Under the pieces are notes generated by a model. That model did not search any database. It worked only from the letters and a program-made list of their open reading frames with translations, and was not told the origin of the DNA. A DNA stretch of 64,000 bases from Treponema bryantii (GTDB taxonomy: Bacteria; Spirochaetota; Spirochaetia; Treponematales; Treponemataceae): NCBI RefSeq assembly GCF_036492245.1, contig NZ_AP025286.1, forward strand, positions 1,736,001 through 1,800,000. The letters run 5' to 3'. The translations under genes were made by a program, and so were the position numbers. Of the stretch, positions 25,179 through 37,100 are shown one piece after another. Each line of letters begins with the position of its first letter. The stretch's first letter is position 1.

Positions 25179-25208
25179 TTGACATATTATTATTCTCACC
25201 TTTATAAT
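25179..25208 (+). promoter_or_regulatory. Fully consensus promoter of the lnt/giant-protein operon
   Basis: TTGACA at 25179-25184 and TATAAT at 25203-25208 (spacer 18) both match the sigma70-type consensus exactly. The RNA would start about 7-9 bases before the lnt ATG and no SD lies in that interval. Confidence 0.85.
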
Positions 25209-25222
25209 CCTTTTGTTTTTTT

Positions 25223-26836
25223 ATGTTTAAAAATACTAGGTTTATAAACAATAATTTTATTTCAGAAGTATTTATTATTTCAATAAGTCTTCTTGTATCT
25301 GTATTTTTATTTATACTTTCTCAACCAAATCCATTTATATTAAATGGAATTAGTTTTTTTGCATGGCTAATGCTAATTCCAATATTATTTATATTATCCA
25401 GATGCTCAATAGCAAAGAGTTGTGTCTGTGGTTTTGTATATGGAATTTCAGTCTGTATATTATATGCATTATGGCTCCTAAATTATCATCCAATAGCATT
25501 AGTATTAGTAGCTTTATATGAAGGACTATTGTACGCAGTTGTATTTGTTTTATTAAAAATATCTTTTGATCTTTTTGAAGATTATAGTTTTATTATACAA
25601 TGTTTAATATGGTGTAGTTTTGAATATTTGAGAACATTGGGCTTCCTTGGCGTAAATTATGGAGTTATTGGTTACAGTCAATGGAATAATCCTGTATTAT
25701 TACAAAGTGCAGTATTGTTTGGTGTTCATGGATTAAATTTTGTAATAATATTTCCTTCATGTTTCTTTTTTTCTTTTATAAATTATAAAGATAAAAAGAT
25801 TTCTTTTATTAAGAAACATAAATTAAGTTTAATTGGATACATTTCTGTTTTTATTGCTTTGATTGCTTATGGTTCAACTCAATTAAAAAGCAAATTAATA
25901 ACAGATACAGAAAAAACAATTTGTCTTGTTCAAAACAATTTAGATACATCAATTTATTATAATGATAAAAATAATGGGATTTTAGATTTTTATAAACGAT
26001 TGGTTTCTGATGCGATTCAAGAAAATGAAAACGTAGATTTAATTGTTTTTCCCGAAGGTGCTGTTCGACCAAGAATTTTATTGAATCCTGAAGATTCTAT
26101 ACCTTCAGATATGCATAAGGATGTTATTGATTATTTACAATTTTTCTATGATATAAATATACCAGTTGTTTTTGGTTCTACAAGTTTAGAATACGATACA
26201 ACACGCAATGGTATTTTTACATATAAAGCATATAATATATCTTGTTATTTAGATAATAAAACAAAAACTATTCCCGCAAAAATAGATGTATATAAAAAAA
26301 GACATCTTGTTCCAATTATAGAAAAGATACCTTTTGTAAATTTTTGTAATAATAAATTTTTAAAGTTTTCAAGCGTTTTTTCCTCTGGAAAAGAGATAAT
26401 CACATTTCCATTACAAGACATTTCGTTTTGTACTCCAATATGTTTTGAAGAATCATTTGGATATGATGTTCGACATTTTATGAATAAACATCCAAGTTTT
26501 ATTCTTTCTATTTCAAGTGATTTATGGAGTAAAAGTATAGTATGTCAGAAACAGCATTTAGCTATGGAAGTATTCAGAGCTGTGGAAAATAGATTACCTT
26601 TCCTAAGATCTTCTGTAACAGGACAAACAGTTTATATTAATCAACAAGGAAAGATTGTTGAAATGTTAGATCCATTTACTAGTGGAGTAATAACTGTAAA
26701 TGTTCCCATGCTTAAAAATCCCAAAAGGACAATTTATGGTGTAATTGGAGATCTTACCGGGATTGTTTCTGTATTAATTTGTACATTAAGTTTTATATAT
26801 AAAATCATAAAGATAAAAAGAAGGAAAGCGAAATGA
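25223..26836 (+). CDS. lnt: Apolipoprotein N-acyltransferase
   Basis: A 537-aa inner-membrane enzyme. Six or so N-terminal spans (about 12-210) lead into a periplasmic nitrilase-type domain (about 230-505) and one C-terminal span. The triad is visible: Glu278 in FPEGAV, Lys359 in YKKRHLVP and Cys407 in PICFEE. It adds the third acyl chain to lipoproteins. Codon use is much more AT-rich than in dnaB just upstream. There is no SD and the promoter is only 14 bases away. It heads a tight unit of five genes; the next gene overlaps it by 4 bases. Confidence 0.92.
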   Translation: MFKNTRFINNNFISEVFIISISLLVSVFLFILSQPNPFILNGISFFAWLMLIPILFILSRCSIAKSCVCGFVYGISVCILYALWLLNYHPIALVLVALYEGLLYAVVFVLLKISFDLFEDYSFIIQCLIWCSFEYLRTLGFLGVNYGVIGYSQWNNPVLLQSAVLFGVHGLNFVIIFPSCFFFSFINYKDKKISFIKKHKLSLIGYISVFIALIAYGSTQLKSKLITDTEKTICLVQNNLDTSIYYNDKNNGILDFYKRLVSDAIQENENVDLIVFPEGAVRPRILLNPEDSIPSDMHKDVIDYLQFFYDINIPVVFGSTSLEYDTTRNGIFTYKAYNISCYLDNKTKTIPAKIDVYKKRHLVPIIEKIPFVNFCNNKFLKFSSVFSSGKEIITFPLQDISFCTPICFEESFGYDVRHFMNKHPSFILSISSDLWSKSIVCQKQHLAMEVFRAVENRLPFLRSSVTGQTVYINQQGKIVEMLDPFTSGVITVNVPMLKNPKRTIYGVIGDLTGIVSVLICTLSFIYKIIKIKRRKAK

Positions 26837-28149
26837 AAAAGAAGCTGTTTTTATTATTGCTTGGATTAATTTCTGTTGTTATGAACGTTTTTTCAACTGA
26901 GTATCAGGATGAGAGAAATATTTCAGACATAGTATTAATTCAAAATACCGATGGAAAGTGTTATGTTTTATACAAAACCGATGATTCTGAAGTAAGTATG
27001 TATGTTGAAAATCATTTTAACGAGGAAGATTGTGTGAAAACTAACTTCTTTGCAAATAATGAAACTATAAAAGCGACATCTCCTTTTTTAAAGAAAGAAA
27101 AATATGGACGCAAAGTAATTTGTTTTGCAGGCACAATTTCTCAAACAAACTTAGAAGAAGATAATATATTTATATTTATGTCAGGTGCTGATTATACAGG
27201 TTATTATTCAAAAATAATTCCATTTCCTAAACAGGATAATGTTGTGTTACAAGATTTCACAATTTCTGATTCAGATGAAATAACAGTTTATTTATCTCAA
27301 AATGATAATCTGTTATCTAAGACAATAAATCCTAAGTCTGATTTCATTAATGATAATTATCTTTTTTCAGGTTATAAAATTGAAAGTTTTACGATCTATA
27401 AAAATAATGAACTAAATGAATCATTTTATGGATTATTTATATCTAATAATAATCCATATGCATTTGTATTAAAGAATAACAACGAGACAATTACTAAAAT
27501 AACAGATAGCGAAAATTACTATTATTTGTTTGATGACAAACCAGTTTGTTTCTTCTCAGACGGACAAGCATTTAAAAAGATTACTTATACAGATGAAATA
27601 ATCCTTAAAGAATTATCTATTGAGTTAGATACAGATAATATTCGCGATGTGTTTGAGGTTGATAATATAATAAATATTATATCAAGAGATAATAAAAATA
27701 TTTATTCAATTGTAGCTGATACAAATCTTCAAAGTTTTGAGAAAACTGTTTTGTGCAGTAATGAAACTACTCCATTTATTTATATTGAAAAGAATAAATT
27801 TTTTAATGATTCAATAGTGATAATTATAAAAGATATTGGAATATATATATTTTCAGAGAATAAATGGAATCTGTTAGAAGACTATAAAAATATTAAACCA
27901 TATATAAATCCAAAATTATCTGAAATTTCAATAAATAATGAAAAAAACTTTGTGATTGAAATAGAAATAAATCATAAAGATGGTTTATTTCATTACGTAG
28001 CAAAATTAAATAATATAAAAACTATCCCACTCTATGAAGATTATAATGAAGAGTTTGAAGTAGTAAAAAATAGCAGTTCTATTAATGGATTGTTTTATAC
28101 ATTTATAAAAAAATCTGAGAATATCAATATTTTCTCAAGGATGAATTAA
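26833..28149 (+). CDS. Exported protein of unknown function
   Basis: A 438-aa protein with a clear signal peptide (MKKKLFLLLLGLISVVMNVFS) and no lipobox, so periplasmic or surface. I recognise no family. The rest is rich in Asn, Ile, Lys and Asp with alternating hydrophobic strands and loosely repeating blocks of 40-50 residues (for example NNYYLF, NIINIISRDNKNIYSIV), which suggests a beta-propeller. Its ATG overlaps the lnt stop (ATGA) and its own stop is 1 base before the giant gene, so it is likely made together with the giant protein and may assist it. The DNA is very AT-rich, like lnt and the first 2 kb of the giant gene. Confidence 0.75.
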   Translation: MKKKLFLLLLGLISVVMNVFSTEYQDERNISDIVLIQNTDGKCYVLYKTDDSEVSMYVENHFNEEDCVKTNFFANNETIKATSPFLKKEKYGRKVICFAGTISQTNLEEDNIFIFMSGADYTGYYSKIIPFPKQDNVVLQDFTISDSDEITVYLSQNDNLLSKTINPKSDFINDNYLFSGYKIESFTIYKNNELNESFYGLFISNNNPYAFVLKNNNETITKITDSENYYYLFDDKPVCFFSDGQAFKKITYTDEIILKELSIELDTDNIRDVFEVDNIINIISRDNKNIYSIVADTNLQSFEKTVLCSNETTPFIYIEKNKFFNDSIVIIIKDIGIYIFSENKWNLLEDYKNIKPYINPKLSEISINNEKNFVIEIEINHKDGLFHYVAKLNNIKTIPLYEDYNEEFEVVKNSSSINGLFYTFIKKSENINIFSRMN

Positions 28150-28150
28150 T

Positions 28151-31100
28151 ATGAAATTAAAAAAATTTATTCTATCTTTATTTTTATCTATTATATTTAT
28201 ATTAAATTCTTATGCTGGTGGAAGTAGTGGTGGCGGTGGTTCATCCGGACCTAAATTGGTAAGATATACAGATTCCTTAACATCCGTAAATAATTTGAGT
28301 GATACTGCATTTTCTTCTTATACAATTAATATTATAGGAGTTTATGACAATGACTCAGAATCCAATAAAGCCTCAGTAACTTTAACAGCAAACAATGGGT
28401 TATTGAAATTTAATGACTTAAGTTCAAAAAACAATTCTTATTATAGAAAAATCTATTTTAAGGGTACACTTACAGTATCTTCTGATTGTACTTCGACTGT
28501 TACTAAAGCGAATGGTGTCACACAGCAAATGACAACAGGTTATCAAGTACAAAACAATGATAAAGTTTTTGTAAGTTTTCCTACTGGAGAATCCACATTT
28601 ACATATCAATTTATTCAAGACAATACACAGCCAAATATAGAAGAAGAAAACAAACCAAAACAGTATTATAATTTATCCAATAAAACATTTAGCTTTACAG
28701 CTGAAGATACTGGTTGTGGAATTAATACTGCTTCGTATAAAATTAAATGTAGCGCACTTGGTATTGATAACAATTCAAACTCTATAGAATTAGGCACAGA
28801 TACAAAAGATGGTATATATGAATTTATATATTCTGTTTCTGATTATGTTGGTAACGAAAATAAACAGACAATAACAATTACTTTTGATAAAACAAATCCA
28901 GTTGTAACTTTTAGTCAGAAACCAAGTCTGGTTTGTAAAGAAGCAGTCATTCAAGCTTCCGTTACTGAAGCAAATCCAGATATACTCGAATATTACTACA
29001 CATATAACAATAAAGAAGAACATGGTTCCTGCAATGGAGTAGTAACTTTAAAACAACCTGGTGAATATAGCAATTTTTATTTTAAAGCTATAGATAAGAC
29101 TGGTAATGAAGGAAAAACAAAACAAACAATAGATTTTAAGATTGATACAGTTGCTCCTGTAATTACTGTGAAAGAAGACTATAAAAAAGAATGGACTAAT
29201 TCTCCTGTTACAATAGTTGCAACCGCAACTGATAACTATGGATATGACTATTCATCATGGAAATACAGTATTGATAATGATACTAAAATTTCATTCTCAA
29301 AACAAGAAAAGTTTGAAAAACCTTTTGATTTAGATACAGGAATTCATGAAATTTATATTTATGTTTCGGATAATGTAAAAAATGAAGCAAAATCTAAAAA
29401 GATTACATTAAAAATTGATAAAGAAAAACCAAATAATCTGGTAATTACAAATAGTTGTAATAATTCTTGGACTAAAGCAAGTTCTGTCACAGTAAGTGTC
29501 AAAGCAAAAGACTCTCATTCTGGAATTTCACACTATTTATATAGTTTTGATAATAAAAAATGGGAAATGGGTAGTTCTGTTACTGTATCAGAAGAATGTA
29601 ATAAGACTGTGTATTTTAAAGCTGTAGATAACGCTGGAAATATATCTGATGTTTCTTCATCAAAAATTATGATAGATACATCAAAACCTAATCCCCCAAC
29701 ATTAACAAATTCTGCTAATGAAGATTGGACTAAAGCTAACAGTGTAACCGTTTCAGCAAATTCAACTGATGGATCCTCTGGTATTTCACATTATTTATAC
29801 AGTTTTGATAAAAGTACGTGGAAAAAAGGTTCTTCTGTTACGGTAACAGAAGAATGCAACAAAGATGTATATTTTAAATGTGTTGATAATGCTGGAAATG
29901 AGTCGAATGTAGCAAAATCAAGTATAAAAATTGATAGAACTAAACCTGAAATAACAATAGAAACTCCAATTCCTTCAAGATCACAGAGATATAAAATAGA
30001 GGCAAACTCAACAGATTCCGCTTCTGGAATTACATCAATTAAATATGAAATTTATAAAGATGGAAAATTAGTTAAACTCTCAGAAAAGAAACAACAAACT
30101 TCAATTACCTTAGAGTGGGAAAATAACGGTACATATACAATTAAATTTACTGCATTTGATAAAGCTGGAAATGAATTTAGTACTAAAGAATATACTATTG
30201 AAGTTGATAATATAGGACCTGTACTTACTTTTAAATCTGTTCCTAATCCTTTAGTCTGGGTAAAAAGCGCCAATATAGAAGCAACCACCAATTCACCTGA
30301 TGTACTCCCTAATACAAATACATGGATATATTACTATCAATACGAAAATGGCACTGAGAATTCAGGAAAGGGAAGAAAATTTACACTTACAGATCACGGT
30401 AAAGTTAAAGTATGGTTTTCAGTAGAAGATGACTGCGGAAACACAGGTTTCTCAGAAAAGAAAGAAATCAAAATTGATACAAAGGCTCCTGTTTTCAATA
30501 CAAGCTTTACACAGCAGGGAAATAAGATTACCGCTACAGCAACAGATGCAGACAGCGGCCTGAACAATAATTCTTATAAATGGTCTTTAGACGATAAGAC
30601 ATATTACACTGGAAATGAAGCAACTTTAAATGATGGAACAAACCAGATTGTCTATTTTACTGTAGAAGATAATTGTGGAAATAGAACATTACCAACAACT
30701 TATAAAATAGAACTTGTTGATACAACTCCACCAAAAATGAACTTTACTCCGGACTCATACAACTATAAAGATAAACTTACATTAAAGAATATAAGTATAA
30801 CTGACAATATAACTGGAGTTAAAACAGTAGAATATTATGTAGATAATAATCTTCTTACAAGAAAAGAAAAGGTAGATTCTACAATCGAACTTGACGTATG
30901 GAATTTTGAACCTGGAATTCACAATGTATGGCTTAAAGCATATGATGTACAGGGAAACTCTGCTGAATCAGAAAAGCGTCCATTTACAATAGACAGAACG
31001 ATTCCTTCAATTACAAATAACAAATTCATTTATGAATCAAATGAAATAACAGATGATGATTTTATCGGAAAGAATGAATTAACAGTTGAAATTGAAGCCA

Positions 31101-34100
31101 GCGATGACAGCGGAACAATAAAGAGTATTCATTACGGAGTATCTGCAACAGAAGGTGTTGAACCTGAAAACTGGAAGGTACAGGCAGAACATACAATCAT
31201 TCTGAACAATGCACAGAATGCACTGCAGAACGGAATAAACTTCATTTATGTAAAAGCAGAAGACATTGCCGGAAACTGCAGTGTTCCATTAATCAAGGCA
31301 ATCATTAAGGATACAGGAAAACCTGGAAAAGCCCTCATCTCAAGTACAACACATAAATTTGCAAATGATGTAAAAGATGTAGAACTTAATACTACAGCTT
31401 CCTTTGTCCTGAAACCGACAAGAACATCCGGAGCCGGAATTAAAGGTTACAGATATTCTCTTGAAGAAGGCGTTTCAGAAACAAATACACGCGTGATAAC
31501 AAGCGGAACCATTGAGTCAAAGTCAATGGAAATCCTTGACTTTGAGGAACTTGCAGATAATAAGGAAAATGAGTTCTATTTCCTTAAGGTATGGTGTATC
31601 GGAGGAAATGACTTAGAAAGTGATGAAACAATTTATAGCTTCAGAGTCGATACAACACCACCAGCAGGTTTATATATTTCGTTAAATCCACAGGTAAATT
31701 ATAGTAATTCATATTTCTATAATGATGATGTTACAAATGTTTCATGGAACATACCAAGAGATTTAACTGGTATTGAAAAATATGAACTTGAAATTACAGC
31801 AGACGGAGAAAAACTTTACAGCGCTGATACAAAGAACACATCTGCAGTAATCAATGTAAAGAATCTGTGCAAGGCAAAAAATCTAAAAGCCGGAAAACTT
31901 GATGTACAGGTAACAGCCTACGATTATGCAAAGAATAGTGTAGAAGCAGCCCGTTCATTCAATTTTGATTTTGAAGCTCCTGTTTTTGAGAATGAAATCA
32001 ATATTGAAGAAGTTGAAGGTAATCCAGTTGCCAGAAATATTATCTGGGGAACTATAACAGATGCTCAGTCAGAATGTGACCAGATCGTTATCGAGTACAG
32101 AAGACTTGATGAAGATAATGCAAAGAGCAACAGAGTTGTTCTTAATGCAGAAGATAGTAAATTACCAGAATCTTATACCATTTCTACATTCAGAAATGAT
32201 ACAGCATACTTTTTGAGTGTAACAGGTTATGATAAAGCCGGAAACACAGCAAAACAGGAAAAGTGGTTTGCTGTAGGAGATGCAGTAATACCACCTGTTA
32301 TTAAATCTGAATATAGAGAACTTTCAAACGGTATTATTATTACTGGTATAAAAGAAAAAAGATCAGATGGAACGTGGCTTACAGATGGTAAACTTATTTT
32401 ACCAGATAATATCAGAGTCTATGCAATAAATACTGAAAATGGAAATGAGGAAAAGGAAAGAATAACTGAACTTATAATAAACGATGAAACGTTAATTGCG
32501 GATGATAATTCAATTCCATCTGCACTATTTAATTCTTCTTCTCAAAAATATGAAACACAGTGCGGACAATTCGTATTTGAAAACCAGAACTTTATTTATG
32601 AAGCAGAAAATGGAATTGCACTTACAGATGTAAATGTTGAAGTTCCTGTTGAAAATAAAGTAAAAGATACAGAAACAGTTCATTTTGAGAGAATTGAATT
32701 AGGATATCCAAATGCACTGTATATCAATGCCGTTTCAAATGAACTGGATACACCAGTTACAGTAAAGACAGGTGGTTTTGATATCCAGAATGTAAATAAG
32801 ATAGAAATTGAAGGTGAGGCTTACAGGTTAAATAACAGCCGTAGCAGCATATTCTTTGAACCAAAGAATATCAATATTGTAACAGCCAGCCAGGATAAAG
32901 AGATTCCTCTTACAAATACATATACAGATTCTTCATTCAATTCGGTATATGGAGATATTGACGGAACAAATCTTGAGCTTGTATTGAATGATGTTACATA
33001 TATTATAAAGAAAGCCGGAATAAGCGGAAACACAATTAATATTTATGAAGCAGAAGTAGAGCTTCCTGAAGGATATACACCATCAAAGTTAAACATCAAA
33101 AACTTCTCAATTGATGATGAGAGTCTTGAAGTAACACAGGGAAAATATTTCGAAGCAGAAAGCCTGACTGTTACAGAAAATGGAATTACAGTAATTGAGA
33201 ATGGAATTGTTACAATAGGAAAAGACGGAAAGCTAGTAGTAAGCGGAATCTTAAATATTGGAACAGAATATGGTGCAGTTGAAGTTACAGATCTTGAAAT
33301 AAAGAATGACGGACTTGATATTGAAAAAGGCTGTAATGTTTCCTCATACAGTTTCGTTCTTTACGGATATAATGTAAGCGTAACAAAAGCAATATATTCA
33401 AAAGACAAGCTTCTTATAAAAGAAGGTGAAATTGAAGTATACGGTTCAAAATTCAATATCGAAGATCTTGGAATCGATACATCAGTAAAAGACAGCGTAT
33501 ACAAGGCAGGAACTGCAAAAGGAAACAGTTCATTTAATTCAGGATACACAGCAGAGCAGAATATAAGTGATCTTGAAATTGATACAGACGGTGTATTTGC
33601 AAAAGAATTAAAAGTTCCTGTATTTGGAACTGGTGAAGCATGGAACTTAAAGCATGTACTGTTAAGAGCAGCAGGAACAGTAAGCGTTACTACAACAGAT
33701 GAATATAATACTCAAATAAACGGATATGATATTCAGACAAAGAAAACAACATTCAATGGCAAAGAAATTGTTGTAGAAAACGGAATAATCACAAATGCAA
33801 ACGGCTTTAAGGATAATAAGCTCAATATTGCAAATGTTACCTTAAACTCAAAAGCCCTTGTTTCAGGTGGTGAAACTGCTCAGAATGAGGTTTATACTCT
33901 CGACGGCTGGAATGTAGTATTTGATAAACTTTCCCTTGCCAACAGCGGACTTACAGGTAAGGCAACCGTACAGAATGAAGATGAAGATTATGAAATCGAA
34001 ATCGCATTTGAATCATTTACAGTAAAAGCTGACGGAAGTTTTGCTACAGGAAAAGTAATTGAAGAAGATTCTTATATAATCAAAAATGAATATTATTTTG

Positions 34101-37100
34101 AGCTTTCCAATGCAGTCATAAATCAGAATGCACAGAATAATAAATATGAAGTAGTATCTTCAAAACCAAAACTTGTTACAGGTGAAAATGAATCAATTGA
34201 ATTATCAAAGCTTTATATTGATTCAGAAGGAAATTTAAGAATTGATACATCAAAGAATAAATATACATTTACAACTTCAAACGGTTGTGAAATGGATATT
34301 GAAGAAACAAGTTTTGATGGAGAACAGTTCTATCTTAAGGGAAGCGGAAAACCTGGAGCATTTACAAACTACAGTACCAGTGATGTCACACTTACACTTT
34401 CACCTGCAATGAAGGTAAGCAGTGAGTATGCAGATATCGATTATAACTATACTTACAAGGGCTGGAACATTAAGGGCCATGGAGTACAGTACAAAAAGAA
34501 CTATATAGAAATCGTTTCAAACGTAGTTACATTCAATGGAACAGAAATTGAAGTAGGTGATTTACTGTTCTCAATGGATGGAACACTCCTCGGCGAAAAT
34601 ATCGCTGCACAGGATAAATTCATTTCTATTATTTCAAATCAGTCTAAAATAACAGAAACAAGATTCTCAGAAGAAGGACTTTTTGCAACAGTAAATATTG
34701 CATTACCGGAAACTTTCAAGAACTCAATTCTGGCATATAATTCGGTATGTTTACATCCGGATGGAACTTATGAGTCTGAAACAGTAATCAGTCATGCAGA
34801 GATTCCGCTTGGAAAGGTAACATTCAATTTTGATTATGTTTCACTTTCTAAGAAAGGATTGAGCATCGGCTATGCAGCTATAAAAGTACCTGAACTTGAT
34901 AATCTTTCAATTGAATTAAAGGGACTTTCAATCTCAAGTAAGGGAAAGGTTGAACTTAAAGGCTGTGTAACATCACCATTCCGATTGTGGAACATGACCT
35001 TTGCAATTTCAAAGCTTTCTATTGATGAAGATAAGATTGACTTTAAGGGAACAATCAGACTTCCTGAATCATTACCAGGAATCCTTTCCGGACGAACAGT
35101 GGGAATCAGAAACTTCTCAATCGGTCTTGATGGAAAGGTAAGGGAGTTTGATGCAAGACTTGAAGGAAAGTATACAATCCCATTCCTTGATTCATTTGCA
35201 CTTGCAGTAACCTCTGTCGGTGTTGCATATAAGAATGAGTCTCCATGGATTATGATGGAAGAAGCATCCCTTATACTTCCATCAACATACTGCATAGATA
35301 ATATTTCTATAACAGATGTAGCATTCAATCCTCTTAAGGGAGAATTTGATTTTGATACAATAAAAGCAAATACTGACTTAAGTACAACAATAAGTGGAAT
35401 TAAATTTAATCTGACATCAGTTTCCATTACAAAAGCAATGACAATTGGTTTTTCTGGTAATGCCAAGTTTGTTGGAGATGACTTACCAGATTTCATAAAG
35501 GGTAAATCTGTAGAATTAAAGCAGTTCGAAATCAAGTCAGATGGAAATATTGGAAACATTGACATCCAGCTTAATGGACTTGACGGAAAGATTGCTCCAA
35601 GTATTGAAGTAGTAGAGTTGAGAGACGGATCTGTTGCAGTCAGAAAAGAAGACGGAAGCAACAGTCTGTATCTGAGTGTTTCAGGTGCGCTTGAGTTTAC
35701 AAATAAAGCACCGGCATTCCTTCTTGACGCAAATGGAAAAGGCGGAGTAGCTCTCCGTATAGAAAACTTTACAATCGATGCAAGCCGTCCATGCATTACA
35801 GAACTTGATGCATATCTTTCAAGAAAAGTAAATGATAAATGGACACGCGACGTTAAGGAAATCAACTTTGATCCGAACTTAGGCGGAACACAGCTCAATG
35901 ATGTTTACGTTGCATTCTACTATAACGGTGAAAAAGATGAAGGAAGCGTGACACTTTCCGGCGGACTTATTTTACCTGATTCACTTCCAGAAGGAATCGG
36001 TGGAACAGAAGTACGTCTCAATAAGTTTGAAATTGCACTTGACGGACAGATAAAGGCATTTGCTGCTGAATATAATCTTGAAAAGACAGCAATCGGAAGT
36101 ATTGAATTAAGAGATGTACATCTTGGAGCAGAATACAAGGATGAAGAAATTGAGTATTCTGTAGCAACAACACTGCTGCTGCCAAAAGAAAAGTTTATCC
36201 AGGGTATCGGCGGAAGTACAACAAAGGCAAGTCTTGTATTCACAGCATCAGAATTAAAGAGTGTTGATGCTGAGTTCAGACTTGGAGATATTTCAATTGC
36301 AGACGGCCTTAAAGTAAACGGCGTATTTATCGGAGTACAGAAGCATGGTTCTGCAGCACTCCAGTTCTCTGTCGGTGGACGAGCAGTATTGCCTGAAACA
36401 CTGCCGGAAGGACTTAAGGGTACTGAAATTGCAATCAGAAAATTTGTAATCAACCAGTATGGTGAAATTGAAGATCTTGATATTGGAGCAAGAAATATTA
36501 ATGCACTTCTTTTTGATCAGTTACAGTTATCAGGAGGAAGTGTAGTATTCAGTAAGGGAACACAGAAAGATGAATTCCTTATTGATGTAGGCGGTATTCT
36601 CGAATTCTCACAGAACAGCAGTGTACCAGACGGATTAAAAGAGGCATGTTTTGCAATTAATAAATTACAGGTGTCGACAAAATCTGGATTAGTGGCTTTT
36701 GATGCCGGATTAAATGAAGGTATTCAGTTTGAAGTATTAGGTGGTGTAAAAGTATACGTAAATCAGCTCTTCTTTAGTAATGAAGGATTCCGTGTATCTG
36801 CCGGTGCAGGTCTTAATTTCCCTTCTGTTGATTTTGGTAATGTAAGATTTGATGCTTCTATTAGTATGTCGTGGGATGGAAAAATCACAGCATTTAATGG
36901 AGGCCTTGGAGAATTAAATGTTCAGATTGCAGGATTTAAGGGAAGCATTAAAGAACTTTATGTAGGAAAATTTGATAATGCAGACAGTGATTTCATGGTA
37001 AGCCTTAAAGAATGTAGACTTACCCTTCCTGGAAACTTTGGATCAATGGGAGGCTCTTCATTTGCCTTAAAGAATGCAACCTTTGATCCAAATACAGGTG

